Shown: in pieces, positions 9,049 through 17,653 of the stretch | Numbering within the stretch: position 1 is the first letter of the stretch | How the letters are laid out: the number at the start of each line of letters is the position of its first letter | Assembly (NCBI GenBank): GCA_963736235.1 | Contig: CAVTOR010000023.1 | Span: forward strand, 1 to 64,000 | DNA length: 64,000 nucleotides | DNA from: CAVORB01 sp963736235 | Lineage (GTDB): Bacteria; Pseudomonadota; Gammaproteobacteria; Chromatiales; Chromatiaceae | Reading direction: 5' to 3' | The notes under the pieces: model-generated | Databases searched by the model: none | Seen by the model: only the letters and a program-made list of their open reading frames with translations | Told to the model about the DNA's origin: nothing | Position numbers and translations under genes: made by a program

Positions 9049-9642
9049 ATGATAGCGGTTTCCGTACCTCGCTCGACCGCGGGTGCCAGAGGGCGAATTC
9101 CCGGTAACACGGCGATCTGGGTCGGGATCTATGCCGAGCTCACCGAGTTTGGTCTCATGTTTCTCGTCTACTTCGTCGCCCGCGCCCATCACCCGGAGGC
9201 CTTCGCCGCCGGGGCGCGGCGGCTATCGACCCTGGCCGGGACCGCGAACACCGTCATCATGCTCACCAGCAGCTTCTTCGTGGCCCGGGCGGTACGGGCG
9301 ATCCGCAGCGACGACAGCCGAGGCGGTCTCCGCTGGTTGACGGCAGCGCTCTTTGTCGGGCTCGGCTATCCGGTAGTGAAGTTTCTGGAGGTGCGTTGGA
9401 ACCTGACCCAAGGGCTGGACGGCGGGGGCGACGTCTTCCAGATGGCGTACTATTACCTCACCTTCAATCATCTGGTACATGTGAGCTGGGGCTTGCTGGG
9501 CCTGACCTGGGTTATTTTCCGCACCCGCCTGGGCGGCTACTCGTCAACCGAGAACGCTGGCCTGGTTGCCTTCGCCAGTTACTGGCATGCCACGGATCTG
9601 ATCTGGCTCATGATCTTCCCGCTCTTTTACATCCTGCGTTGA
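9049..9642 (+). CDS. norE: Haem-copper oxidase subunit III family protein (NorE/CoxO-like)
   Basis: 197 residues with five predicted transmembrane segments and subunit III hallmarks: AIWVGIYAELTEFGLMFLVY, and late segments with FNHLVHVSWGLLGL and SYWHATDLIWLMIFPLFYIL. NorE-like proteins accompany nitric oxide reductase, and similar short subunit III proteins accompany other haem-copper oxidases; the catalytic partner is not in this window. A subunit IV-like gene starts 12 bp downstream, making a two-gene unit. The symbol rests on family resemblance and pairing, not on a nor operon. Confidence 0.7.
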   Translation: MIAVSVPRSTAGARGRIPGNTAIWVGIYAELTEFGLMFLVYFVARAHHPEAFAAGARRLSTLAGTANTVIMLTSSFFVARAVRAIRSDDSRGGLRWLTAALFVGLGYPVVKFLEVRWNLTQGLDGGGDVFQMAYYYLTFNHLVHVSWGLLGLTWVIFRTRLGGYSSTENAGLVAFASYWHATDLIWLMIFPLFYILR

Positions 9643-9654
9643 TCCGGAGACCTC

Positions 9655-9939
9655 TTGGACGCTTCACGCAAACTCGATCTCGTGTGGCTTGTGCTGATCA
9701 CGCTTACCCTGACCGGAGCGGCGCTCGGAGAGACCGCGGAGCCAGGTCTCTGGCTCACGATCAGTGTCGCGGCGATGATGGTGCTCAAGGGCCGCATGGT
9801 GATCGATCACTTCATGGAACTGGCCGACGCTAACCCCAGTATCCGCCGGATGGTTCGGCTCTACGGGGTAACGATACCCCTTCTCCTGGTCCTGACCTAT
9901 CTGTTCGGACCCCAGATCGCCTTGATGACCAGTCTTTGA
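9655..9939 (+). CDS. norF: Prokaryotic cytochrome oxidase subunit IV family protein (NorF-like)
   Basis: 94 residues with three transmembrane helices of the COX4_pro type: LDLVWLVLITLTLTGAALGE, AAMMVLKGRMVIDHFMELAD, and a last helix after RRMVRLYG. The start is TTG at 9655, preceded by CCGGAG at suitable spacing. It pairs with the norE-like gene, 12 bp apart, and the two probably form accessory subunits of one terminal oxidase or NO reductase encoded elsewhere. The exact partner cannot be told from the window. Confidence 0.7.
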   Translation: MDASRKLDLVWLVLITLTLTGAALGETAEPGLWLTISVAAMMVLKGRMVIDHFMELADANPSIRRMVRLYGVTIPLLLVLTYLFGPQIALMTSL

Positions 9940-10207
9940 CTCGGGAGATGAAACGGGGATCGCCGTGCCACGGCGGAAGTGGCCGGGGATCCGACAGCAC
10001 GGTCGCGCCTGCTGATTGAGGCTACTGGTGAAGGATGTGAGCCTGCAGTGCTTGGGCGATGCGCCTCGGTGGGGTCGGCGAGACGGACGAACGCATCGTC
10101 GGCCATCTCGCATGCGATACCGGTCCGCGCGAACGGCTGGGCCCAGCCGGCAACGGCCGTTGAAGTCGCTTGAGCGTCTGGCCGGTTTCGGAAGTGTGGA
10201 TTATGCG
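9940..10207. other. Intergenic region, convergent
   Basis: The 268-bp stretch between the norF-like gene and the convergent epsL-like gene shows no supported gene, tRNA or strong terminator hairpin. Confidence 0.5.
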
Positions 10208-11491
10208 TCAGAGACCGACCTTAATGCCGGCTTGCAGAGATTGATAATCGTAGTCTCGGACCGCTCTGTTCGAATCACGGGACCCGGCTTCGAAATCGAG
10301 CGACAGTGCAATGTTGCGGCGCGGTTGCCAACCGAGCGATAAGCCCAAGGTGCCGACCCTATCGACCCTGTCCGAGACCACCGACACGGTGCTGGCGGCG
10401 TCCTGGAAATCTCTCTTCTCGTAACTTGCTAGAGCGCGAAGGCTGGTCTTCGGCGTAATGTTCCACTGCGGAGTGAGGCTGACACCGTCGACAATTGCAT
10501 AGTTGGCGATCTCGTCATCGAAATTGCTCAAGTCACGGTATATCTGGGCCTCTACCCTGGTTTTCCCTGTCGCTTGCCAGATTGCCCGAACGCGCCCGAC
10601 GAATCCGTCGAAGTCCTTCTCCGTCAAGTCATCGTACCTTCTGGCCTCGTAACCAAGATCGGCCTTGATTCGGGTTTTTCCGGTCACCTTCCAGTCTGCC
10701 GTGGGGCCCAGGGTCAAATCGTTGTAATCGCGATCGTCGCGGTTGGTGAACTGGGACGACGAGACTTCCACCTTGAATCCTAGCGAGTTGTTCGCCTTGC
10801 TGACGTAGTCCAGATTCGCACCCAACCCGAAGACATCCTTGTTGAGAAAGTCATTCTCCGTAAAGGAGATATCGGACCAATCGGCCTGTGCGCCCATACG
10901 CCAACGGGGCGTTAGCCAACGGTTCGCGCTACCGAAGACCTTATTGCGATTCCGCATATCGTTGGTCGGAACGAGCTCGGTTGTGAAGTCGCGCAGCGAG
11001 CGGTCGTACGAGTAGCCCAGGGTGCCTTCCCAAAGGCTTCCCGCAACCCAGTTCCAAAGCAACCGCGCGTCGCCGCCGGTGTGATCGAACTCGCTGAAGC
11101 GGTCGTAGCTGGTGCGGTAGATGCGACCGTCGATCAGAAAGCGCTGGCGGCTGAGGCGCAGCTCGGTATCGAATCCGGCCTCGAGCGTGACGTATTGGTC
11201 CGAGTCGTCGTTTAGAAAATCAGGATTGCGCAGCAGGTTGGAGTCGGTGGCAACGCTGACGGCCGCATATGGGTGAATCCCCTTGACCGTTTCCAGCCAC
11301 TTGTCCGTCTGCGCTTCGGACAGACCGGCGGTGAGCGTGACCAGCAAGGAAAAGGCCAGCGTTCCCCGAATGCGTATCTGCGAACCTTTTGCAGAGGTAG
11401 GCGAACGCCGGGTCGCGCTCCGGAAGACGGCTGCGGCGCTGAAGCCTGTGGTGCCGAGATCCAGCAGCGGCGTACGGTTGTGGCGATCCAC
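10208..11491 (-). CDS. epsL: EpsL-like outer-membrane beta-barrel protein
   Basis: 427 residues. After an untypical first 40 residues there is a signal-like segment (GTLAFSLLVTLTAGLSEAQ, about 43-61), then IHPYAAVSVATDSNLLRNPDF and a long series of alternating beta-strands ending in LQAGIKVGL, typical of an outer-membrane barrel. The pattern matches EpsL of exosortase-B/PEP-CTERM exopolysaccharide loci. The only usable start is GTG at 11491, so the true N-terminus may be altered by a small indel. No other eps gene is present; IS copy 2 begins 81 bp upstream and may have separated it from its operon. Confidence 0.7.
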   Translation of the reverse strand: MDRHNRTPLLDLGTTGFSAAAVFRSATRRSPTSAKGSQIRIRGTLAFSLLVTLTAGLSEAQTDKWLETVKGIHPYAAVSVATDSNLLRNPDFLNDDSDQYVTLEAGFDTELRLSRQRFLIDGRIYRTSYDRFSEFDHTGGDARLLWNWVAGSLWEGTLGYSYDRSLRDFTTELVPTNDMRNRNKVFGSANRWLTPRWRMGAQADWSDISFTENDFLNKDVFGLGANLDYVSKANNSLGFKVEVSSSQFTNRDDRDYNDLTLGPTADWKVTGKTRIKADLGYEARRYDDLTEKDFDGFVGRVRAIWQATGKTRVEAQIYRDLSNFDDEIANYAIVDGVSLTPQWNITPKTSLRALASYEKRDFQDAASTVSVVSDRVDRVGTLGLSLGWQPRRNIALSLDFEAGSRDSNRAVRDYDYQSLQAGIKVGL

Positions 11492-11562
11492 TTGAATGAG
11501 ATCCTAATATTAAGCGATTTTTTCATGATAACCCATAAGCTATGGGGTGGAAACGCGGAACC

Positions 11563-11572
11563 AGGACTACCA
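11563..11572. repeat. Target-site duplication of IS copy 2, left
   Basis: AGGACTACCA directly abuts the left IS end and is repeated exactly at 13502-13511. A 10-bp duplication fits the 8-10 bp known for ISAs1 elements. Confidence 0.9.
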
Positions 11573-11587
11573 CACGGCGAATCCGTT

Positions 11588-13473
11588 CTAGCCCGCCTGA
11601 GCTTGGAGGGACGGCGAACGGTGCCGGGAGTTGTCGGTCATGCGCAGGTAGTCGAAGACCAGGCGGACATTGCGCGCCAGGCGCTGGATGGTCGCGGCGA
11701 CGGTATCGCGGGACTTGGACCTAATGGCACCGGTGGCGAAGCGGCGTAGGGCGGTAATGTTCTCGGGACCGTGTCCGGTGCGGATGGTGCAGCGATCCTC
11801 GTCCCAGTTCCAGTCGAGGATGTAGTGGCAGCCGTTCTCGACGGTCCAGTGGCCGCGGTTGAAGGCCAGGATGGCCGCGGCGCTGGCGGTTGTCGGGGAA
11901 TGGCTGGTGATGCCGTAGACGGTTTCGGTCGAGCTCTGGCCGGTGGTCTTCTCGATGGTGGGGCGGGCGATGACGAAGACTTGGCCGACACCGGGGAAGT
12001 CGAGGTAGTCGTTGAGGGCGGTGCTGGTCCAAATGCAGCGCTGCTCGATGCGGCCATGGGCCAGGGTGAGCGGCTCGGTGAAGTCGGGTGTGCCGCGGCC
12101 CTGGAAGATTAGGCGGATGTCTTCGCGCAAGATCGGCTGATTGCCTTTGACGGTGAAGACGTAGTCGGCGTTGCGCTCGATGAGGTATTGGGCGAGCTTG
12201 CGTTGGGTCAGCAGGGCGTCGGCGGTGATGGTCTTGCCAGCGATATCGATGGGTTCCAGCAGCGGGATGACCATCCCGATCTCGTTGGTTTGCTTGACCT
12301 CGTCGCTGCCGCCTACGGGCAGGGAGCCGACTTTTTTTGAGTGTGGCAGGTCTGGCTCTGGTGGCCGACGACGCCGAGGATGTGGGTCTGGCGATCTTCG
12401 GCATCGATGGCATTGCACATCGTCTTGCCGTCGATGGCCAGCCCTTCGTCGGTCGCCGCCCGCTGGGTGTTCCAGCGTTGTAGGGCGCTGTCTAAGGCAT
12501 CCGGGTCAACGCGGGTGAGCACCTCGCGGATGACGGTACGACTGGGTACCGCGTAGCGACGGTTGCGGTAGCAACAGCGAAAGCGCGCCCGCGCCTTCTG
12601 GCCAAGGTCTTGGGCCCACAGGCTGATGGCTTTGTAGCCGCGCATGCCGCACAGGGTGGCACCCGCGGCGATGGCCAGCACCGCGGGCAGGGGATGGAGG
12701 CGTCCCTGGCCGCGGCGGGGATCGGGGATGTCGGCAAAGAAGTCGGGCAGAGAGAGCATCTGTTCGGCGCTCAACATGATGTTCGGGGCTCCGTGACGAT
12801 ACTGGGGGTCGAGTACGGGAGACGACAGGCAGGCCTGGGCTTGGGCGTGCAGAGGGCGGACAAAGACGCGTTTGGCGGCGCTCGGCGCGGCGCTGTAGCC
12901 CGTGCGAGTTCGGCGAAAACCGCGGGTATCACCCACATAGCACCAGTTGGCGGCGCGGTAGATCGTGCCGTGGAAACGCCGCGGATCGACAAAGGTCTCC
13001 AGCAACAGCAGCGGGTAACCGAAGCGCTCCCGCCAATCGCTGGCCAGACGGCGTTCGCTCAAGGCCAGCACCCGCGAAGCGAGGTTCGCGACGTGGTACT
13101 CGGGCAGGATCAGAAACCGGCTGTTGTTGGCGACCAAGTGCAGGCGGTCGTATTGGTGGCGGAAATCCCAGCCGATCCAGACGTCGCGCGCCGCGCACTT
13201 CCAGGCCGCCGCGGAGAAGTTCAGCAGGGCCAGCCACTGCCCGTTCCAGGTGGCGACATACCACAGGGTGTGGCCGATCTTCGGCAACGCCCCGAGGTAG
13301 TGATAGGCCCCCATCAGGGCCTGGAAGCGTCCCTCTTCATGCGCAGCAACGGGTTGTAGGACAATCTCTCGCAGGTTCAAGCGCCGGGCCTCGGACAACG
13401 GGATGTCGACTGGCGTTATACCTGCCTGGCAGGGCGTTGTCCAGAATCGAGGCCAACTCCTTGTTGCGACCAA
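11588..13473 (-). CDS. DUF4338-ISAs1 fusion transposase expressed by -1 frameshift
   Basis: Transposase of IS copy 2. The first frame (13473-12313, 386 codons, TTG start) contains a DUF4338 domain (about residues 45-200: RDVWIGWDFR, RFLILPEYHVANLAS, ETFVDPRRFHGTIYRAANW) continuous with the ISAs1 N-terminal segment (FFADIPDPRRGQGRLHPLPA). It then runs to AIDGKT and a stop 12 nt past A AAA AAG. A -1 shift there gives a 628-residue product with TADALLTQRKLAQYL, YVFTVKGNQP and ENGCHYILDWNWDED, the remaining DDE-domain motifs, ending at 11588. DUF4338 is the family of DruA from Druantia phage-defence systems. Which half does what is unknown. A fixed ancestral frameshift is the alternative to programmed shifting. 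Confidence 0.8.
12306..12337 (-). promoter_or_regulatory. -1 ribosomal frameshift signal, copy 2
   Basis: In the zero frame of the first reading frame (CAA AAA AAG TCG), the heptamer A AAA AAG lies at 12337-12331. Slipping back one base leads to GTC and the rest of the transposase. A 5-bp stem (CTGCC/GGCAG, 7-nt loop) starts 8 nt downstream (12322-12306). The zero-frame stop TAG follows within five codons. Heptamer, spacing and early stop match known programmed -1 sites. Confidence 0.6.
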
Positions 13474-13501
13474 TAATCTCGGCTAGGGCAGCTTCGCCCT
13501 G

Positions 13502-13511
13502 AGGACTACCA
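13502..13511. repeat. Target-site duplication of IS copy 2, right
   Basis: AGGACTACCA directly follows the right IS end and is identical to 11563-11572. Confidence 0.9.
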
Positions 13512-13611
13512 GGGTAAGGCGAGACGGGAATCGCGTCCCGATTGGTCGCGAGGAAAAGTTGCAACTGCCTGCCCACCCTCGCAGCCCGCTTGTCCTAGGG
13601 ACATCGGGGCG

Positions 13612-14706
13612 TCAACGTATGAATAGCGATGGCGCCTCGGCATCGGGCACTTCCCGAGGACGATCAAGCGGGAAGGCGACCAGGTGCTCGAGCGCCGGTC
13701 GAATACCGATCATCTCCCCCGGGGCGTGATCGTGGTGGCTCTGGACGAGGCACAGGATGCGGGTTCCGCTGGGTAAGCGCAGCGTGTAGAGATACTCGGC
13801 GCCGCGAAAGGCGCGCGCGACCACCTGTGCTTTCATGGGGCTGGCGTCGTCGTGTAGCACGTCGTCTGGGCGTAGCAGGATCTCGACGCTGCGTCCCGCG
13901 GTGAGTCCATGCGGTGCGCGGCCGGCCAATACCCCCAGCTCGGTCTCGACTTGGAGGTCGTCGATCACACGTCCCGCGAGCATGACGCCCTGGCCGATAA
14001 AGTCAGCCACGAAGCGGTCGGCCGGCTCATGGTAGAGCTTGAAGCCGCTGCCCCACTGACGAATGCGTCCGTCCGACAGCACCGCGATCTGATCCGCCAT
14101 CGCGAAAGCCTCGAGCTGATCGTGCGTGACCAGGATGGCGGTGATCTCGTCCTGCTTGAGTACGGCCCGCACCTCCCGTGCGAGTTGCTCGCGCAATTCC
14201 GCATCCATGCTCGAAAAGGGCTCGTCCAGAAGCAGGATGTCCGGGCGCGGGGCCATGGCGCGCGCCAGGGCAACACGCTGCTGCTGGCCGCCCGAGAGCT
14301 GGTGCGGGTACTGCCTGCGAGCCTGGGCCATTCCCACCAGAGAGAGAAGCTCGTCTACGCGCTGATTCCGCTCTCTCCTGGGCGATGAGGGTAGACCGAA
14401 GCCGATATTGCGCTCAACACTGAGGTGCGGGAACAGGGCGAAGTCCTGGAAGACCATGCCGACGCGGCGGCTCTCCGGTGCCAGGGTTGCGCCCGGCCGG
14501 GAGACCAGCTTGCCCTGGAGGCGGATCTCGCCCGAGGCCACCGGCTCGAAGCCGGCGATGGCCCGCAGCAGGGTCGTCTTGCCGCATCCGCTCGGCCCCA
14601 GGAAGCAGCCGATGGCGCCTTGTTCCAGTTGCAGGCTTACATCGCGGACGACGGTGGTGTCGCCATAGGCAACCGAAACGTCTCTCACTTCAAGCTGTCT
14701 GGGCAT
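13612..14706 (-). CDS. fbpC: Fe(3+) ABC transporter ATP-binding protein
   Basis: 364-residue ATPase of a ferric-iron importer. It has Walker A GPSGCGKTT (about residues 38-46), the Q-loop (VFQDFALFPHLSV), the signature LSGGQQQRVALARAMA, Walker B ILLLDEPFSSMD and the His switch (VTHDQ). A C-terminal TOBE-like regulatory region runs from about 240 to 350. It overlaps the permease gene by 17 nt, which suggests translational coupling in an fbpABC operon. Other MOI-family substrates such as thiosulfate or spermidine are possible on the ATPase alone, but the binding protein and the Fur box point to iron. Confidence 0.88.
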   Translation of the reverse strand: MPRQLEVRDVSVAYGDTTVVRDVSLQLEQGAIGCFLGPSGCGKTTLLRAIAGFEPVASGEIRLQGKLVSRPGATLAPESRRVGMVFQDFALFPHLSVERNIGFGLPSSPRRERNQRVDELLSLVGMAQARRQYPHQLSGGQQQRVALARAMAPRPDILLLDEPFSSMDAELREQLAREVRAVLKQDEITAILVTHDQLEAFAMADQIAVLSDGRIRQWGSGFKLYHEPADRFVADFIGQGVMLAGRVIDDLQVETELGVLAGRAPHGLTAGRSVEILLRPDDVLHDDASPMKAQVVARAFRGAEYLYTLRLPSGTRILCLVQSHHDHAPGEMIGIRPALEHLVAFPLDRPREVPDAEAPSLFIR

Positions 14707-16354
14707 GTCGTGTCCTGGTGATCGATCGGCTGAGAAGGATCACGGGCAGCAATCCGGCGATCACGATGGTGAGCGCCGCGGGGGCCGAGTCGGCGAGACG
14801 CTCGTCGGAGGCCAGCTCGTAGGCCCGCACGGCGAGTGTGTTGAAGTTGAATGGCCGCAGGATGAGTGTTGCCGGCAGTTCCTTGAGTACGTCGACGAAC
14901 ACCAGGAGCAACGCCGTCAGCAGGCTGCCACGTAACATCGGCATGTGCACGCGGGCGAGCACGAAGGCGGGCCGGGCACCCAGAGAACGGGCGACCTCGT
15001 CCATGGTTGGCTTGACCTTGGAGAGCCCGCTCTCCACCGTTTGCAGGGAAACGGCGAGAAAGCGAACCAGATACGCGAACAGCAGCGCGGTGATCGTTCC
15101 GCTCAGGAGCAGGCCGGTGGAGACCCCGCAGTGCGCGCGCATCCAGGCATCCAGGGTATTGTCGAACCACGCGAAGGGGATGATCACGCCGACGGCGATG
15201 ACCGTACCCGGGACCGCGTAGCCCATGCCCGCGGCACGCACGGAGATCGACACCGGCTTGCTCGGGTGCAGGCGCCGCCCGTAGCCCAGCAACAGGGCGA
15301 GCAGCAAGGCGAGAACCGACGCGGTTGCCGCCAGCTCCAGGCTGTTTAGGACGAGCCGCAGAAAGTCGGCATCGAACTGTGTCTTGGCGACGGTCAACGC
15401 CCACAACGCGAGCTGTCCAGATGGCAGCAGGAAGCCGAAGCAGAGCGGAACCAAGCAGAAAAGCACGGCCGCTGCCGCGTGCCAACCGCGAAGCTGGTGA
15501 CGGCGGATGTCCTGCCTGCGCTGGCTGGTGTCGTGATAGCGGGCCTTGCGTCGCGACAGCCGCTCGACGGCGATCAGTACGAACACGAATCCGAGGAGCA
15601 GCGCGGAGAGCTGGGCCGCGGCCGCGGCGTTGTCCAGCCCGAACCAGGTACGGAAGATGCCGGTGGTGAAGGTTGCGACGCCGAAGTACTGCACCGTGCC
15701 ATAGTCGGCCAGGGTCTCCATCAGTGCCAGCGACAGGCCGGCGACGATGGCCGGTCTGGCCAGGGGCAGGGCGACGGCGAAAAAGGTCTTCCAGGGCCCG
15801 TTGCCGAGGGTGCGGCTCACGTCGAGCACACACAGGGACTGCCCGAGGAAGGCGGCGCGGGAGAGCAGGTAGACGTAGGGATAGAGCACCAGGGAGAGCA
15901 TGACCGCCGCGCCCGGGAGCGACCGTATCTGCGGAAACCAGTAGTCTCCGTAACCCCAGCCCGTCCAGCCGCGCAGGGCGGTTTGAACCGGCCCTGCGAA
16001 GTCCAGCATCCCGGTGTAGGTGTAGGCGATGATGTAGGCGGGCATGGCCATGGGCAGCAGCAGGGACCACTCGAACCATCCGCGTCCCGGAAACTGGCAC
16101 ATGCTCGTCAGCCAGGCGGTGCCCACACCGCCGATCAGGGTGCCGACCGCCACGCCCAGCATCAACAGCAGGGAGTTGGTGACATAGTCCGCCAGCACCG
16201 TTTCCGCCAGGTGCTGCCACGCCTCTCCCGCTGGTACCAGGACGAAGGCCATCACGACCAGTACCGGAAGCGCCAACAGGAGCGCCACAGCGGTGACGCC
16301 CAGGCCCCAGGCGCCACCGGCGCGGCGGCTGGTCATGCGGCGCAGCGGCGACAT
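14690..16354 (-). CDS. fbpB: Fe(3+) ABC transporter permease, fused two-domain type
   Basis: 554 residues with about twelve transmembrane helices in two homologous halves. Each half has a binding-protein-dependent permease EAA-like loop (DVSRTLGNGPWKTFFAVALPLARPA near 210 and DEVARSLGARPAFVLARVHMPMLRG near 450). It forms the inner-membrane channel for periplasmic iron delivered by FbpA. It overlaps fbpC at its 3' end. A rho-independent terminator separates it from fbpA upstream, so it is probably expressed by read-through at lower level than the binding protein. ATG at 16354 precedes a basic segment and the first helix. Confidence 0.88.
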   Translation of the reverse strand: MSPLRRMTSRRAGGAWGLGVTAVALLLALPVLVVMAFVLVPAGEAWQHLAETVLADYVTNSLLLMLGVAVGTLIGGVGTAWLTSMCQFPGRGWFEWSLLLPMAMPAYIIAYTYTGMLDFAGPVQTALRGWTGWGYGDYWFPQIRSLPGAAVMLSLVLYPYVYLLSRAAFLGQSLCVLDVSRTLGNGPWKTFFAVALPLARPAIVAGLSLALMETLADYGTVQYFGVATFTTGIFRTWFGLDNAAAAAQLSALLLGFVFVLIAVERLSRRKARYHDTSQRRQDIRRHQLRGWHAAAAVLFCLVPLCFGFLLPSGQLALWALTVAKTQFDADFLRLVLNSLELAATASVLALLLALLLGYGRRLHPSKPVSISVRAAGMGYAVPGTVIAVGVIIPFAWFDNTLDAWMRAHCGVSTGLLLSGTITALLFAYLVRFLAVSLQTVESGLSKVKPTMDEVARSLGARPAFVLARVHMPMLRGSLLTALLLVFVDVLKELPATLILRPFNFNTLAVRAYELASDERLADSAPAALTIVIAGLLPVILLSRSITRTRHAQTA

Positions 16355-16506
16355 GATCGGATCTGCCGGTCCGATAGGAGCGAACGGACGCCGGTCGCCT
16401 CTGGGCGACGAATCCGGCGACCAATGGGCATGTGGTCGCGCATGGTCCTGAGCGGGAGCTTCTCCGTCGTTGCGGGCTGATATCCTGCGGGCAGAGGATC
16501 GGGGGT

Positions 16507-16537
16507 AAAAAAACCGCCTTCCTGGTGCGGAAGGCGG
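16507..16537 (-). terminator. Rho-independent terminator/attenuator after fbpA
   Basis: A perfect 9-bp stem CCGCCTTCC/GGAAGGCGG (16514-16522 and 16529-16537) with a 6-nt loop is followed on the minus strand by seven T (16513-16507). It lies 30 bp past the fbpA stop and before fbpB, which fits partial termination to raise the binding-protein:permease ratio. Confidence 0.85.
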
Positions 16538-16566
16538 GGATTATCACCGTCGGACGCCGGTTTCGT

Positions 16567-17595
16567 CTATTTCCAGCCCGCACGGTCCATTAGGCGTACA
16601 GCGTCCGCGTTGAGCTCACCCAGCCGGGCCAGGTTAAGTTCGTCCGCCTTGTATGTACCCCAGGCGGACAGGATTGGGCTGACCGGGATGTCGGTCCGTA
16701 TCGGGTATTCGCCGTTGGTGTCGGCGTACCACTGCTGGGCGGCATCTCCGGCGAGAAACTCCAGCAGCTTGACCGCTGCGTCCTTGTTCTGCGCTGATTT
16801 GGTGACAGCGCCACCGCTCACGTTGACGTGGACCCCGCGGCCGTCCTGGTTGGGCCAGAACACGCCCATGCGCTGGGCGGCGGCGCGCTCGGCCTCGTCT
16901 TGGGAGCTCAGCATACCGGCCAGATAGTAGGTGTTGGCGATGGCGATGTCGCATTGGCCGGCGGCAGCGGCCTTGATCTGGTCGCGGTCGCCGCCTTGGG
17001 GCGGGCGGGCCAGGTTCGCCACCAGCCCGCGTGACCAGAGCTCGGTGGCCTCCGTCCCGTTCGCGGCGATCATGGAGGCGACGAGCGACTGGTTGTAGAT
17101 ATTGTCCGACGAGCGGATGCAGATGCGCCCCTTCCACTCGGCATCGGCCAGGGCCTCGTAGGTCGAGAGCTCGGCTGGATCGATCTCGCCCTTCACGAAC
17201 AGAATCGGGCGGGCGCGCAGCGAGAGACCGAACCAGTGACCTTCGGGGTCCCGATAGCTGGCGGGGATGGACGAGTTCAACACCGAAGATTGTATCGGTT
17301 GGGTCACGCCCGCCTCCTTGGCCCGGTACAGGCGTCCGGCATCGGTCGTGATCAGCAGATCGGCGGGAGAGTTGATGCCCTCGCTCTCGAGGCGTTTGAG
17401 CAGGGCGTCGGCCTTGCCCGTGACCAGGTTGACCTTGATTCCGGTCTCGTCCGTGAAACGGTCGAGCAGCGGCTTGATCAGGTCCTCCTGACGCGCGGAG
17501 TAGAGGTTGACCTCGTCTAGCGCGAGAGCGCCGGCAGGCATCGCGAGCAGGGCGGACAACGCCCAGATGGTGAGATAGCGGGTGTTCAGCGACAC
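16567..17595 (-). CDS. fbpA: Fe(3+)-binding periplasmic protein
   Basis: 342-residue extracellular solute-binding protein. A signal peptide covers about residues 1-25 (TIWALSALLAMPAGALA). The mature part begins DEVNLYSARQEDLIKPLLDRF, the usual opening of bacterial ferric-ion binding proteins. YNQSLVASMIA and a late pair of Tyr in IANTYYLAGML fit the tyrosine-rich iron site. The start is GTG at 17595, preceded by CTGGAGACG; longer in-frame extension upstream lacks a signal peptide. A Fur-box-like palindrome lies about 60 bp upstream. FbpA captures Fe(3+) in the periplasm for the FbpBC transporter. Confidence 0.9.
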   Translation of the reverse strand: MSLNTRYLTIWALSALLAMPAGALALDEVNLYSARQEDLIKPLLDRFTDETGIKVNLVTGKADALLKRLESEGINSPADLLITTDAGRLYRAKEAGVTQPIQSSVLNSSIPASYRDPEGHWFGLSLRARPILFVKGEIDPAELSTYEALADAEWKGRICIRSSDNIYNQSLVASMIAANGTEATELWSRGLVANLARPPQGGDRDQIKAAAAGQCDIAIANTYYLAGMLSSQDEAERAAAQRMGVFWPNQDGRGVHVNVSGGAVTKSAQNKDAAVKLLEFLAGDAAQQWYADTNGEYPIRTDIPVSPILSAWGTYKADELNLARLGELNADAVRLMDRAGWK

Positions 17596-17653
17596 GTCAG
17601 CGTCTCCAGTATTTGTCGTAGCCAGAAGTATCAAGAAACCAGGCGAGGATCTT

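Larger units (their letters stand above)
11573..13501 (-). mobile_element. ISAs1-family insertion sequence, copy 2 (intact)
   Basis: The 1929-bp element is bounded by imperfect inverted repeats (CACGGCGAATCCGTTCTAGC at the left, CAGGGCGAAGCTGCCCTAGC read inward from the right) and by exact 10-bp target duplications. It has the same orientation as copy 1. It has one transposase unit on the minus strand whose two frames join at a slippery heptamer. The clean target duplication shows a simple insertion event into the region upstream of the epsL-like gene. Confidence 0.95.

Noticed and set aside
4349..13511. Composite transposon made of the two IS copies
   Set aside because: The copies flank core-like genes and a tRNA, copy 1 has no target duplication, and the only clean duplication belongs to copy 2 alone, so two separate insertions fit better.
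15479..16480. 333-codon plus-strand frame opposite fbpB
   Set aside because: Gly/Gln/Arg-rich low-complexity product, antisense shadow.
14685..16583. 632-codon minus-strand frame overlapping fbpB
   Set aside because: Arg-rich product in a shifted frame of fbpB, which itself has clear permease features.
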